NCBI GenBank assembly: GCA_964497185.1
Contig: CAZCBX010000008.1
Span: 47,108 to 111,107 of the forward strand
Length of the DNA: 64,000 bases
Source of the DNA: CAZCBX01 sp964497185
Lineage (GTDB): Bacteria; Bdellovibrionota_G; JALEGL01; JAGRMV01
Reading direction: 5' to 3'
Below, one piece after another: positions 37,827 to 45,458 of this stretch. The position numbers were made by a program, and so were the translations under genes. Under the pieces are notes generated by a model. The model was not told the origin of the DNA, made no database searches, and saw only the letters and a program-made list of their open reading frames with translations. Position 1 is the first letter of the stretch; every line of letters starts with the position of its first letter.

Positions 37827-39305
37827 TTGTTATTCAAATCACATTCTGCACCCACTCCCGTGGATTTTTGGGGACACTTGCCGCAGGGGCCATACAACGT
37901 TGGCTACCAAAGAACCATCATCACAGATCCTTCGCGCGCCAATGTGCACGCCAAAGAGCCCAAAAAACGCCCCTTGATCCTCAACACGTGGTACCCAACC
38001 CTACAAAAAGGTTCGACCATGCTTCACCACGCTTATTTGGATTTTGAACACTCTATGCTGTCCCCTGAGCTCCAAAAAGCTTTTACGCAATACAACTTGG
38101 AGATGATAGAGACCTATGCTTTTGACGAAAAACTTAAAAGCCAAAAAAAGCAAACGCTCCTACTACAAATGCTCAACACCCCAACCCACGCCATCCAAAA
38201 CGCAGCATGGGTTGACACCGATCAGATATTTCCACTCATTGTGTTTCATCAAGGCCTTGGCGCATCCATTGAAGACAACGCTGCCATGCATGAATGGCTG
38301 GCCAGCCATGGGTACATCATCATCAACACATCCTATCAATCCAATGAACCAGGCATTTTACATGTAGATTGGGATTTGGACACGTCCATCGCCGATATCC
38401 ACTGCATGTTAGACCATATGCTCCAGCATGTCCCCGGCGTCAGCCGAGCCCAAATAGGCATCATGGGCCAAAGCTATGGCGCACAGGCCGCACTGGCCTA
38501 TGCGGCTAAAGGTAAGTATCAAGTTCAAGGCGTCATCACGTTAGATTCTACCATTGACTACACCGTGGATATGCAGTCGCCCGGTTGGGCGGAATTGTTT
38601 GAAACATTGTGGTCGCACAAAGACAACCTCACCATGCCCGTTTTGGCATTTGCCGATCAAGCCGCCGATTTTGTCGCGCTGGATCGTCTCACGTCGTCCA
38701 ATCGTACATACGCCAAAACCAAAGAGTTGTATCACCAGGATTACGTGGCGCAAGGCGCCATTGGTGCCCGACTTCAACAGCCATTCCTTCGCCGAAAACA
38801 GCGCAAAGAAGTCCCCCATCGGTGGGCCTCTTACCAAGACACTTGCCGGGTGACCCTTGAATTTTGGAACCAAGCATTCGATGCAAATCGATCAGCAACG
38901 ATCTCCAAAGACCCCGTATGGGAGCCGACACCCTCCAAGCATCTGACGTTTGAAATCAGGCGCAAAGGTCAGAATCATTGGGACCAAACCATGCGGCCGA
39001 TCCAACCAGTCGACTTTCCAAAATTAGAGGGTACCTACCGGAGTAAACTTCGGTTGTATCGCGTATACCTGCACCAAGGCGAATATTGGATCCATATGAA
39101 AAAAGAAAAACCCAAAAAAATATTCCTTTTCCAGCATCAACTCACACAATCCTGGATTATTTATATCGACGACTATGCGCTTAGGGGTACGTGCATGATT
39201 GAGCCAAACCAAACAGTTGCACAAATCGTCTTTAATGCCTGGGGTGATACAAAAAAAACACTTTATCGAATAATATTAGCAAATTACAAGACCTGTACTA
39301 TATAA
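37827..39305 (+). CDS. Alpha/beta hydrolase paralogue (copy B), N-terminal signal missing
   Basis: This protein is closely similar to copy A along its length, from the VDFWG start motif to the C-terminal beta domain. The FHQGLGASIEDNAAM stretch is kept, as is GQSYG with nucleophile Ser216. No signal peptide is found in frame: the frame opens at TTG 37827, with a TAG at 37788-37790. A hydrophobic stretch exists upstream in another frame (37742-37840), as if a frameshift had separated it. The gene may be cytoplasmic, use an unusual start, or be a decaying duplicate. Tandem duplication of 36173 is the simplest origin. Confidence 0.6.
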   Translation: MLFKSHSAPTPVDFWGHLPQGPYNVGYQRTIITDPSRANVHAKEPKKRPLILNTWYPTLQKGSTMLHHAYLDFEHSMLSPELQKAFTQYNLEMIETYAFDEKLKSQKKQTLLLQMLNTPTHAIQNAAWVDTDQIFPLIVFHQGLGASIEDNAAMHEWLASHGYIIINTSYQSNEPGILHVDWDLDTSIADIHCMLDHMLQHVPGVSRAQIGIMGQSYGAQAALAYAAKGKYQVQGVITLDSTIDYTVDMQSPGWAELFETLWSHKDNLTMPVLAFADQAADFVALDRLTSSNRTYAKTKELYHQDYVAQGAIGARLQQPFLRRKQRKEVPHRWASYQDTCRVTLEFWNQAFDANRSATISKDPVWEPTPSKHLTFEIRRKGQNHWDQTMRPIQPVDFPKLEGTYRSKLRLYRVYLHQGEYWIHMKKEKPKKIFLFQHQLTQSWIIYIDDYALRGTCMIEPNQTVAQIVFNAWGDTKKTLYRIILANYKTCTI

Positions 39306-39519
39306 GTAAGTGAAAACGACACATGAAATAGACAGTGCAGAACCATCGCTAGTTTGTATGGTGGTAAGATCCAATAACCATGTCCAAAATAGAATATGTA
39401 TATCTCACTGCCAAGTATGAAAAGACATTTTATCCATTTCCAAGAGTTTTTTCCTTTTTTAATGAAATTTGAATAATTCTTTCTTAGAATAAAGCTTACC
39501 AAAAGCGAAAGGCATCTTC

Positions 39520-40119
39520 ATGACACCCGAACCCACCCACTGGTACCGATACAAAGATCGCTCCATACTCGTATTTGACAATGTATTTGACCAAGAAACC
39601 ATTGAGGCTTTTTCCGTATGGATGCAAAAATTGCCTTATGAGCTCAGACCCTCGTTTGATAACGAATTATCAGCTCAAATTGAAGCAGAGATGTTTCATC
39701 GACTGCCCGAATTGCCGGATTTATTACCCAAACTTATAGACAAGTATTATCCCCAAATGTGCAAAGAGCAAAGTCCGCAACAATTTTCTCACTTTTATGC
39801 CGCCACCATGCGGTATGGGGATTTTACCCAGTTGCATCTCGACATTGATTGCCACGACTGCATCTCCTTTTTCTACTATGCTAATATTCACTGGGATGCC
39901 TTATGGGGCGGGGAGACCTTATTTTATGACGATGATGAAACCGAAGTCATTCACGCCGTTACGCCAAAACCAGGTCGCCTGGTGATGTTTAATGCATCGC
40001 TTGTGCACCGCGGCGGTGTGCCTATGCGCGATAGCATTAGCCATCGTTATGGGTTAAGCATCTTTTACCGATGTGAGAAAAAACATGACCAATTCAATAA
40101 AAACCAAATCTCTAATTAA
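39520..40119 (+). CDS. 2-oxoglutarate/Fe(II)-dependent oxygenase
   Basis: This 199-residue protein has the facial triad and co-substrate pattern of 2OG oxygenases: His106-x-Asp108 in LHLDID, distal His163 in VHRGG, and Arg176 in HRYGLS for 2-oxoglutarate. The WGGETLFY segment is typical of prolyl-hydroxylase-like 2OG-FeII_Oxy members. The ATG follows AAAGG. Its substrate could be a small molecule, protein or peptide. It faces the double-glycine peptide genes across a terminator, so a tailoring role is possible but unproven. Confidence 0.8.
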   Translation: MTPEPTHWYRYKDRSILVFDNVFDQETIEAFSVWMQKLPYELRPSFDNELSAQIEAEMFHRLPELPDLLPKLIDKYYPQMCKEQSPQQFSHFYAATMRYGDFTQLHLDIDCHDCISFFYYANIHWDALWGGETLFYDDDETEVIHAVTPKPGRLVMFNASLVHRGGVPMRDSISHRYGLSIFYRCEKKHDQFNKNQISN

Positions 40120-40347
40120 AAAACAATAAAAAATTTTAAGGGCCATACTCTTGAACTCTTTCTTCTATAGGATCGAAGACAAAAACAAATTACTGCAGCG
40201 GTAGCACTTCTGAAGTGGAAGAATGTTTTACGATATTTATTTTGTTGATCTGTTTTTGATATCAAGCACAATTCACGTATGGTCGAATGTTTACAAAAGT
40301 TTATCAAGCCTATTAGCTTTTTTATTATGAGAGATAAAATTGAAACC

Positions 40348-40367
40348 AGTGCTTGCCATCAAGCACT
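40348..40367. repeat. Perfect 8 bp inverted repeat
   Basis: AGTGCTTG (40348-40355) and CAAGCACT (40360-40367) are separated by 4 bases. There is no adjacent T-run, so a terminator role is doubtful. It could be a protein-binding dyad or an RNA hairpin after the oxygenase gene. Confidence 0.35.
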
Positions 40368-40494
40368 AACTTAAACTTAGTTAGCTTCTTGTGTTTTTTT
40401 ACGAAAAAAGTCTTACGGTCTTACTGACTATTTTTAAACACTTATATATTAGTGATCAGGGCGCCCTAAGCCAGCTTAAAATTTTTAGATAATA

Positions 40495-40531
40495 AAAAAC
40501 AGAGCTTGAGGGTTAACCCAGCTCTGTTTTT
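40495..40531. terminator. Strong bidirectional intrinsic terminator
   Basis: Twelve paired bases (40495-40506 with 40520-40531, GC-rich AGAGCT core) enclose a 13-base loop that itself contains GGGTTAACCC. A-runs on the left and T-runs on the right give U-tracts in both directions. It can end the oxygenase transcript from the left and the peptide transcript from the right. Confidence 0.8.
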
Positions 40532-40587
40532 ATTTATTTATCAGATTTAAACCTTAGTTTATAATCTGTAATATTTTTTTAGATCTA

Positions 40588-40764
40588 TTAGCCTAGCGAT
40601 TGCAATACATCTTTATCATTTGTGCCATATTTGTTTCTATTCCGTCTGCCATTGCTTTCACGTCTATCTTCAACTTTATAAGTTGAACCTGCTGCTTCGT
40701 TTTTCGCTCCACCTTTCAGCTTTTTTAAGTCCTCAGTGGTTAGCTTATTGTTTTTGTTAGTCAT
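40588..40764 (-). CDS. Double-glycine leader peptide precursor 2
   Basis: This 58-residue product begins with a short basic stretch followed by the leader motif KLTTEDLKKLKGG (residues 7-19). That is the same pattern as precursor 1 and as class II bacteriocin or microcin leaders cut by C39 peptidases. Cleavage after GG would release a 39-residue core starting AKNEAAG. The core is rich in Arg, Asn, Lys, Gly and Ser, has no Cys, and ends in LQSLG. The ATG follows AAAGGA at about 9 bp. It lies 47 bp after precursor 1 and just before the bidirectional terminator. It has no named family that I recognise. Confidence 0.75.
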   Translation of the reverse strand: MTNKNNKLTTEDLKKLKGGAKNEAAGSTYKVEDRRESNGRRNRNKYGTNDKDVLQSLG

Positions 40765-40811
40765 TGATTATTTCCTTTCATGATTATTTATATTAAAAAT
40801 ACTGCTGTTTA

Positions 40812-40994
40812 TTAGTTTTTAGCGCCAGCAACACTGGCGTTTTTAGCTTTTTTCACCTTTACTCTGGTATGATGATCTCCATTATCAGAATTGCTTTCAT
40901 ATTTCACAACCTCTTTATTGAACAACCCTCCGCCCTTAAGACCTTTCAGATCTTCAGTTGATAACTTCTTCTGCTCTTCTTTTTTATCACTCAT
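40812..40994 (-). CDS. Double-glycine leader peptide precursor 1
   Basis: This 60-residue peptide starts at the ATG at 40994, which has a very strong AAGGAG ribosome-binding site 7 bp upstream. A longer frame upstream is unlikely. The leader KLSTEDLKGLKGG (about residues 10-22) differs from precursor 2 at only two positions. Cleavage after the first GG would leave a 38-residue core starting GLFNKEV, without Cys and rich in Lys, Asn, Ser, Asp and His. A His-His pair and a basic VKVKKAK stretch are notable. The peptide should be processed and exported by the C39-ABC system encoded nearby. Confidence 0.8.
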   Translation of the reverse strand: MSDKKEEQKKLSTEDLKGLKGGGLFNKEVVKYESNSDNGDHHTRVKVKKAKNASVAGAKN

Positions 40995-41170
40995 TTTTAA
41001 TCTCCTTACATAAGAATTTAAAATTAATACCTTCATCAAATAATTTTTATAATAATTGCACTATGCACCCAACTTACAAGCAAAGCGTATGCCAACTTTT
41101 TTCAAAAAAAAATCGTAATAGTTTCAGCTATTTATACAATATTTTTTTTTTATGTTGGTCTCGACGTGCT

Positions 41171-41198
41171 CAAAAGTTGCTCAATCATGTAACTTTTG
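41171..41198. repeat. Perfect 8 bp inverted repeat between peptide 1 and the 391-residue gene
   Basis: CAAAAGTT (41171-41178) and AACTTTTG (41191-41198) flank 12 bases. It lies in the 265 bp gap upstream of peptide 1. It might be an operator or an mRNA hairpin controlling the peptide genes. No repressor gene is seen nearby. Confidence 0.35.
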
Positions 41199-41259
41199 TG
41201 TCTTATTGAGGCATTTTTCAGCACATATGATTTTTTGTAACTAATTTCTGAAATAAAGT

Positions 41260-42435
41260 TTATTCCAAGTAAAATAAATCCTTGAATGACTCATCAAGGA
41301 CTTTGTGGGGCTTTAATTTCAAATATTGGAATAACTGCGCCACTAATTCTAACTTCTGCCCACGAATAAGTTCTGCCAGCAAAACTCGCAGTTCTTCAGG
41401 AAACATTTCGTATGGGAAAGACGAAACCAATTGTACTAGCGCAGCATTTTTGGACATGGGATTTAGGTCTGCTTTCATACATTTTTGCATCATTTGATCG
41501 AAGTCAACGTGAATATTAGTGAATTGAAAATCAATATAATCAGCTTTGGACTGAATTAAAGGATACGGTAATGCACTGTTATCCTGAATCCCTATAAAAT
41601 CTTTTGTTTTTATTAATTTCCAGAGTTCATCTTGTACCTGGTCGACCAAAGGCTTAAAATCATGTTTTGATGGGTCTATCGGTGCCTTAAGTTCTTCTTC
41701 TGTATAATTGAGCACACCATTTGATAAATGCGCGTACCACATCCGAATATACTTCCGCTGTGTTTCACCATATTCAAGCTCGTGCTTAAGCCAGCTATAT
41801 ATTTTAGGGCTCTGTCTCATAGCCTCTAAACCGAATCCTTTGAACTCACCAGTGCAGTAAAAATCCTGAAGAAAACTGAAAAACTTGGGTTCCTGAACCG
41901 TAAAATCTGGATAAAATTTCCGATATTCTTCAATATCATCTTCGTCATACGATACTGTAAGTGAAGTATAACAAGTGCCTAGATCACATTTTTCAGCTAA
42001 TTTAAATGTTGATAGATACCAATAATCTAAACCAACCACAGCCGCTGTCTCAGTCAATAAGTGCAAAAATACAAACTTATCTGCCATCTCAGGGGTTGGG
42101 GGCTTTTCATTTAAACCAATGTCCAGCATTATTTCGTGCATTCTAGAAGCACTCCAAACGTGTAAATAATCATGCAATAAGAACGTAAATTCATGCAGTA
42201 GTATATCTGCTTCGTTATAATTACGGTCATTTTTCATACCTTCATCCATCCAGTCGACCAATGCGGACTTAGTTGGAACGTAAATATTGCCCGTATAAGG
42301 ATTAAACCCAGCGGGTACACTACGTAGATACTTTTCATATTTCCAATTTGAGTCGTAAGGATTTTTTATGATTGACAATTGAGGGTCGGCTATAACCTTT
42401 TTAAACAATGAAAGTTGGGACAGTGTTTTTTTCAT
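41260..42435 (-). CDS. Unknown protein with His/Glu-rich putative metal site
   Basis: This 391-residue soluble protein belongs to no family that I recognise. It has a striking helix-like stretch, LLHEFTFLLHDYLHVW, with His81, Glu82, His88, Asp89 and His92 spaced as for a metal site. It also has Glu129 in LLTETAAVVGLDYWY. The rest is acidic, aromatic-rich and mostly helical. It is first in the minus-strand unit that leads to the two peptide genes and is divergent from the SelO-like genes. A non-haem metal enzyme or a peptide-binding scaffold are both possible. A Cys pair (150 and 155) may be structural. Confidence 0.55.
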   Translation of the reverse strand: MKKTLSQLSLFKKVIADPQLSIIKNPYDSNWKYEKYLRSVPAGFNPYTGNIYVPTKSALVDWMDEGMKNDRNYNEADILLHEFTFLLHDYLHVWSASRMHEIMLDIGLNEKPPTPEMADKFVFLHLLTETAAVVGLDYWYLSTFKLAEKCDLGTCYTSLTVSYDEDDIEEYRKFYPDFTVQEPKFFSFLQDFYCTGEFKGFGLEAMRQSPKIYSWLKHELEYGETQRKYIRMWYAHLSNGVLNYTEEELKAPIDPSKHDFKPLVDQVQDELWKLIKTKDFIGIQDNSALPYPLIQSKADYIDFQFTNIHVDFDQMMQKCMKADLNPMSKNAALVQLVSSFPYEMFPEELRVLLAELIRGQKLELVAQLFQYLKLKPHKVLDESFKDLFYLE

Positions 42436-42461
42436 ATTTACTTCTAATTCAAATTATCTCT

Positions 42462-42469
42462 ATTATAAT
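42462..42469. promoter_or_regulatory. Shared palindromic -10 element for divergent promoters
   Basis: ATTATAAT is its own reverse complement, so TATAAT can be read on both strands. On the plus strand it ends 6 bp before the ATG at 42476, implying a leaderless mRNA. On the minus strand it sits about 27 bp before the start at 42435, giving a short leader with AGAAG. The intergenic space is only 40 bp. No clear -35 box is visible. Confidence 0.5.
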
Positions 42470-42475
42470 CGGCAA

Positions 42476-43948
42476 ATGAGAAAAAGCGATCTTTTTGTCT
42501 GGCATGTTCCAACCCCCGTAAAGCCTTCCAACTTTCAACCATTATATAAAAGACACGCTGCTTACAATATTGAAACCAATTTGGGGGAAATAGGCTCTTT
42601 TGATTTTGACAAACGTTCCATTTCGATTAGCAAGCTATTGCACTGCGACCTTCAAACCAATTTAGATGTCAATAGCTCGGGACGTCTAGGGTCGGGACGC
42701 TCTGGTTTTTTTCGACGAAAATACGTAAAAGGAGTTGGTCGAACAGCCTTAGCTGCTAACTGGAATGACACTAGTGATTGGCTGCACAATTCAGGTTTCA
42801 TGTTTGCTAGCGCAGCTCTACGAGAGTTTGTGGTCTCTATATTGCACGATGTTTTAGGAGTTGGTGACAGCATTGTCCAATGTGAAGGGTTTCTACTTCG
42901 AAAACTAAACCAATCAGAACAAAAGCACTTGCGAAAATTGTATAAAAGCCGAACCGAAGGTTTATTGCTTGATAAAAATTTTGTGGGCATCACTGTCAAA
43001 GACGGTCATTTTTGCAAATTATCTAATTTGGTCTGGTGGTTGCAGCATTTTCCGGTTCATACAGCTATAGAAGAAGAAAAAAGTTTAGGCTTTTTATTTG
43101 AACAATTTGGCAGAATTTTTGAGCCAGCTCAAGCGATTAACGTTCGAAGCCCTGCAGATGCTGCTACTGTTATGGCCAATGCTTTTCATCGAGGGATTGA
43201 AAACTTTATGCATGCATGGAAAAACGGTGTTTCGTGGGGCTCAATCCATAATAATTTTACAGCAGACGGTCGATTTATGGATTTAGAAACACCTTTTATT
43301 TGGCCTCTTACTACTATTGGTATGCGATGCAACTCAAAAGATTTTAACGGCTCGGATACTAATGCAGACGATGTTACGAATGAGTATGATTATTTTGAAT
43401 GTTTTGAGGTACTGCAATACGTGCGACAAATTCGGCATTTTATCCACTACTTCAATCATCAATGTCATATTTGGATAACCGAACCGGCAATCCGCGCACC
43501 GATTAAAGAATTTTTAGAAGCTTTTCTAGAGGAAATGGCCAGTGAGCTGTCACATAACCATCTTTTGTATAGCACAGATGGCCTCATTTCGTATTTGGTA
43601 AGTGTATTTAATGATGTGATGGACTTATCCAACACCGAAAAAAAAGAAGTGGAACAATATGCATATTATGCAATGCTGATAGAGGGTCTCATTCAAAAGG
43701 AAACAAAAATAAAACCAGTTGAGTTGTATCGCATGAAACTTTCCAATATCGCACCTAACGAGCCTAGCGGTGCACAGTATGATTTATTGGTGCCCAAGTG
43801 GGTAAAAAACCGTGGACATCAGCTGATCGAAACAAACTTAATGGCTAATAATTTTTTACTGGCTGTCGACAAAATGAGCGATCTAGAAAAAATTTTTCAA
43901 AAAACAAATACGTTCTCTCAAAAATTAAAAAAGTTAGCGCTATCATGA
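42476..43948 (+). CDS. SelO/YdiU-like pseudokinase-fold protein (copy A)
   Basis: This 490-residue protein matches SelO in length and motif order. LGSGRSG is at 71-77 (SelO GDGR), KGVGRT at 85-90 (SelO KGAGPT) and SGFMFASAALREF at 106-118 (SelO DGRAVLRSSIREF). A C-terminal AWKNGVSWGSIHNNFTADGR then leads to DLE269-271 (SelO NTDN...DYG). The equivalents of the ATP Lys (Lys85), paired Glu (Glu117) and metal Asn/Asp (Asn260, Asp269) are present. The putative base Asp of SelO is Asn259. SelO proteins transfer AMP from ATP to hydroxyl side chains. It overlaps copy B by 4 bp. The family call is by motif reading. Confidence 0.62.
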   Translation: MRKSDLFVWHVPTPVKPSNFQPLYKRHAAYNIETNLGEIGSFDFDKRSISISKLLHCDLQTNLDVNSSGRLGSGRSGFFRRKYVKGVGRTALAANWNDTSDWLHNSGFMFASAALREFVVSILHDVLGVGDSIVQCEGFLLRKLNQSEQKHLRKLYKSRTEGLLLDKNFVGITVKDGHFCKLSNLVWWLQHFPVHTAIEEEKSLGFLFEQFGRIFEPAQAINVRSPADAATVMANAFHRGIENFMHAWKNGVSWGSIHNNFTADGRFMDLETPFIWPLTTIGMRCNSKDFNGSDTNADDVTNEYDYFECFEVLQYVRQIRHFIHYFNHQCHIWITEPAIRAPIKEFLEAFLEEMASELSHNHLLYSTDGLISYLVSVFNDVMDLSNTEKKEVEQYAYYAMLIEGLIQKETKIKPVELYRMKLSNIAPNEPSGAQYDLLVPKWVKNRGHQLIETNLMANNFLLAVDKMSDLEKIFQKTNTFSQKLKKLALS

Positions 43949-45438
43949 GGCACGCCAAAGATCGGCCTTGGAACTATCCCGTACCAGTCAAGACTTCCAA
44001 ATTCACATCCCTTTTTAAAAAACATGAAAAATTAAATATTGAAACCGATTTAGCATTTTTAAAAGCGTTTAATTATACTGATCCCGCCGTGGATCGGAGC
44101 CAGCTACTTTATAGCGATTTGCAATGCAACATTGACTCCAACGTAGAAATGCGCTTGGGCTCGGGGCGGTCAGGCTTCTATAAGGGAAAGTACATAAAGG
44201 GCATTGGCCGTACGCCTCTAGCGGGTAATTGGAACGACGAATACGATTTTTACCATAATTCTGGCCTGTTGCTTGCATCCTCTGCAGCAAGAGAATACGT
44301 CGTTAGCCAATTGTTTGAGGTCAAAAAGAAATCGAATTTAATAGTACCTTGCGAAGGCATATTGCTTCGCATAATGAAAGGTAAACAAACGCAGCACCTC
44401 AAAGCCATGTTTTGGGATGAGCCTGGATTTCGTCAAAAACCAGAATCCGCGTTTCATGCCATCAATTCTAAAGTACATGCCATCAGCGTTAAAAATGGAC
44501 ATTTTTTTCGATACAGCAACTTGGTATGGTGGCTCAATTTTTATCCCCAATATGGTGGCCAAGATCAACGCTCTGCCTTAGGTTACTTCTTTGAAAGCCT
44601 GGTCTACATGTTTGGATCATCTCAACAGGTTATTGGTATAGATTTTAGCCCAGCCGAAATCGCAAATACTATGGCAGAGCAAGTCACGACATCTCTGAAT
44701 TTACTGATGGATGGTTGGGCACAAGGTGTCGCTTGGAACTCCTATCACAATAACTTTTGTATCGATGGACGTTTTTTGGATTTAGAAACGCCAACCATTT
44801 ATCCAGTTGCCAGCATGGGGGAATGGATTGATTTTGATCAAGCGGCCAATAAACAATTGATCAAGTCCTGCGCCTACACGTTTTTTGAGGGGTTTCAACT
44901 TTTACAAGTTGTGTTTCAAATCCGTCATTTCTACTATTTTTTACGCAGCAAATTGCAGTTAATGATCGATATGGATACCATTCACCCAGTAGAAAAACAG
45001 TACTGTCGGGCATTTTTGGAAAGTTTGAAAAAACAATTTGGTAATGATCACCCCATCATGGGCCACAAATCACTGGAGGATTTGGTGTGTTCGAAAATGG
45101 CACACACGCTGGATTTATCCAGCAAAGAGACTAAACAGCTACAACGAATGTTTCGAAATGCCATGATTCAACAGCGTTTATATCAGCCCAGGGGTAAAAG
45201 TGGCGACATTCCCTCAACAACGTTGCACCGAATTGATATGCCCGAAATTGCTGAACCTGAACCTTGCGCATCAAAGGCTGTTTTTTTTGCACCTGATTTT
45301 ATGGTAGATCGATTAAAAAAACATGACCCCGTTAACATCAAAGCCAATGAGATTTTACTCGCTTGTGACGCCAGTAAAAACATGGATGATCTGATGAGTA
45401 TTCTAAAGCAAGCCAAGCGCAAGCTACGTCATGCTTAA
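43945..45438 (+). CDS. SelO/YdiU-like pseudokinase-fold protein (copy B)
   Basis: This 497-residue paralogue of copy A has the same start (PVPVK motif), LGSGRSG, KGIGRTP with Lys85, SSAAREYV with Glu117, and SYHNNFCIDGRFLDLE at 266-281 with Asn269, Asn270 and Asp279. The KGxGxTP triad here is closer to canonical SelO than that of copy A. The start overlaps the stop of copy A as ATGA, so the two are co-translated and may form a heteromer. In position they are divergent from the 391-residue gene and the peptide genes, which makes the peptides plausible substrates. The 3' end faces the TolC gene with only 20 bp between them and no obvious terminator. Confidence 0.62.
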   Translation: MRHAKDRPWNYPVPVKTSKFTSLFKKHEKLNIETDLAFLKAFNYTDPAVDRSQLLYSDLQCNIDSNVEMRLGSGRSGFYKGKYIKGIGRTPLAGNWNDEYDFYHNSGLLLASSAAREYVVSQLFEVKKKSNLIVPCEGILLRIMKGKQTQHLKAMFWDEPGFRQKPESAFHAINSKVHAISVKNGHFFRYSNLVWWLNFYPQYGGQDQRSALGYFFESLVYMFGSSQQVIGIDFSPAEIANTMAEQVTTSLNLLMDGWAQGVAWNSYHNNFCIDGRFLDLETPTIYPVASMGEWIDFDQAANKQLIKSCAYTFFEGFQLLQVVFQIRHFYYFLRSKLQLMIDMDTIHPVEKQYCRAFLESLKKQFGNDHPIMGHKSLEDLVCSKMAHTLDLSSKETKQLQRMFRNAMIQQRLYQPRGKSGDIPSTTLHRIDMPEIAEPEPCASKAVFFAPDFMVDRLKKHDPVNIKANEILLACDASKNMDDLMSILKQAKRKLRHA

Positions 45439-45458
45439 TCCAATTTTCTTAAAGAAAT

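Larger units (their letters stand above)
40120..40587. other. AT-rich intergenic region of about 470 bp between oxygenase and peptide genes
   Basis: This stretch holds no convincing gene. It contains a perfect 8 bp inverted repeat at 40348-40367, a 10 bp palindrome at 40458-40467 and the strong terminator at 40495-40531. One minus-strand frame (40116-40307) lacks a start signal and coding character. It is visibly more AT-rich than the genes on its left. Confidence 0.6.

Noticed and set aside
37742..38047. Plus-strand frame over the start of hydrolase copy B
   Set aside because: Most of it is a shadow of the hydrolase frame; only its hydrophobic start is noted as a possible frameshifted signal.
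39284..39502. Minus-strand 72-codon hydrophobic frame in the gap before the oxygenase gene
   Set aside because: Overlaps the hydrolase 3' end and has no convincing ribosome-binding site; composition follows AT-rich noise.
40116..40307. Minus-strand 63-codon frame after the oxygenase gene
   Set aside because: No ribosome-binding site, Phe/Arg-rich unlikely product, and no GG leader.
40348..40367. Inverted repeat as a second terminator
   Set aside because: No T-run follows on either strand, so it is listed only as a repeat.
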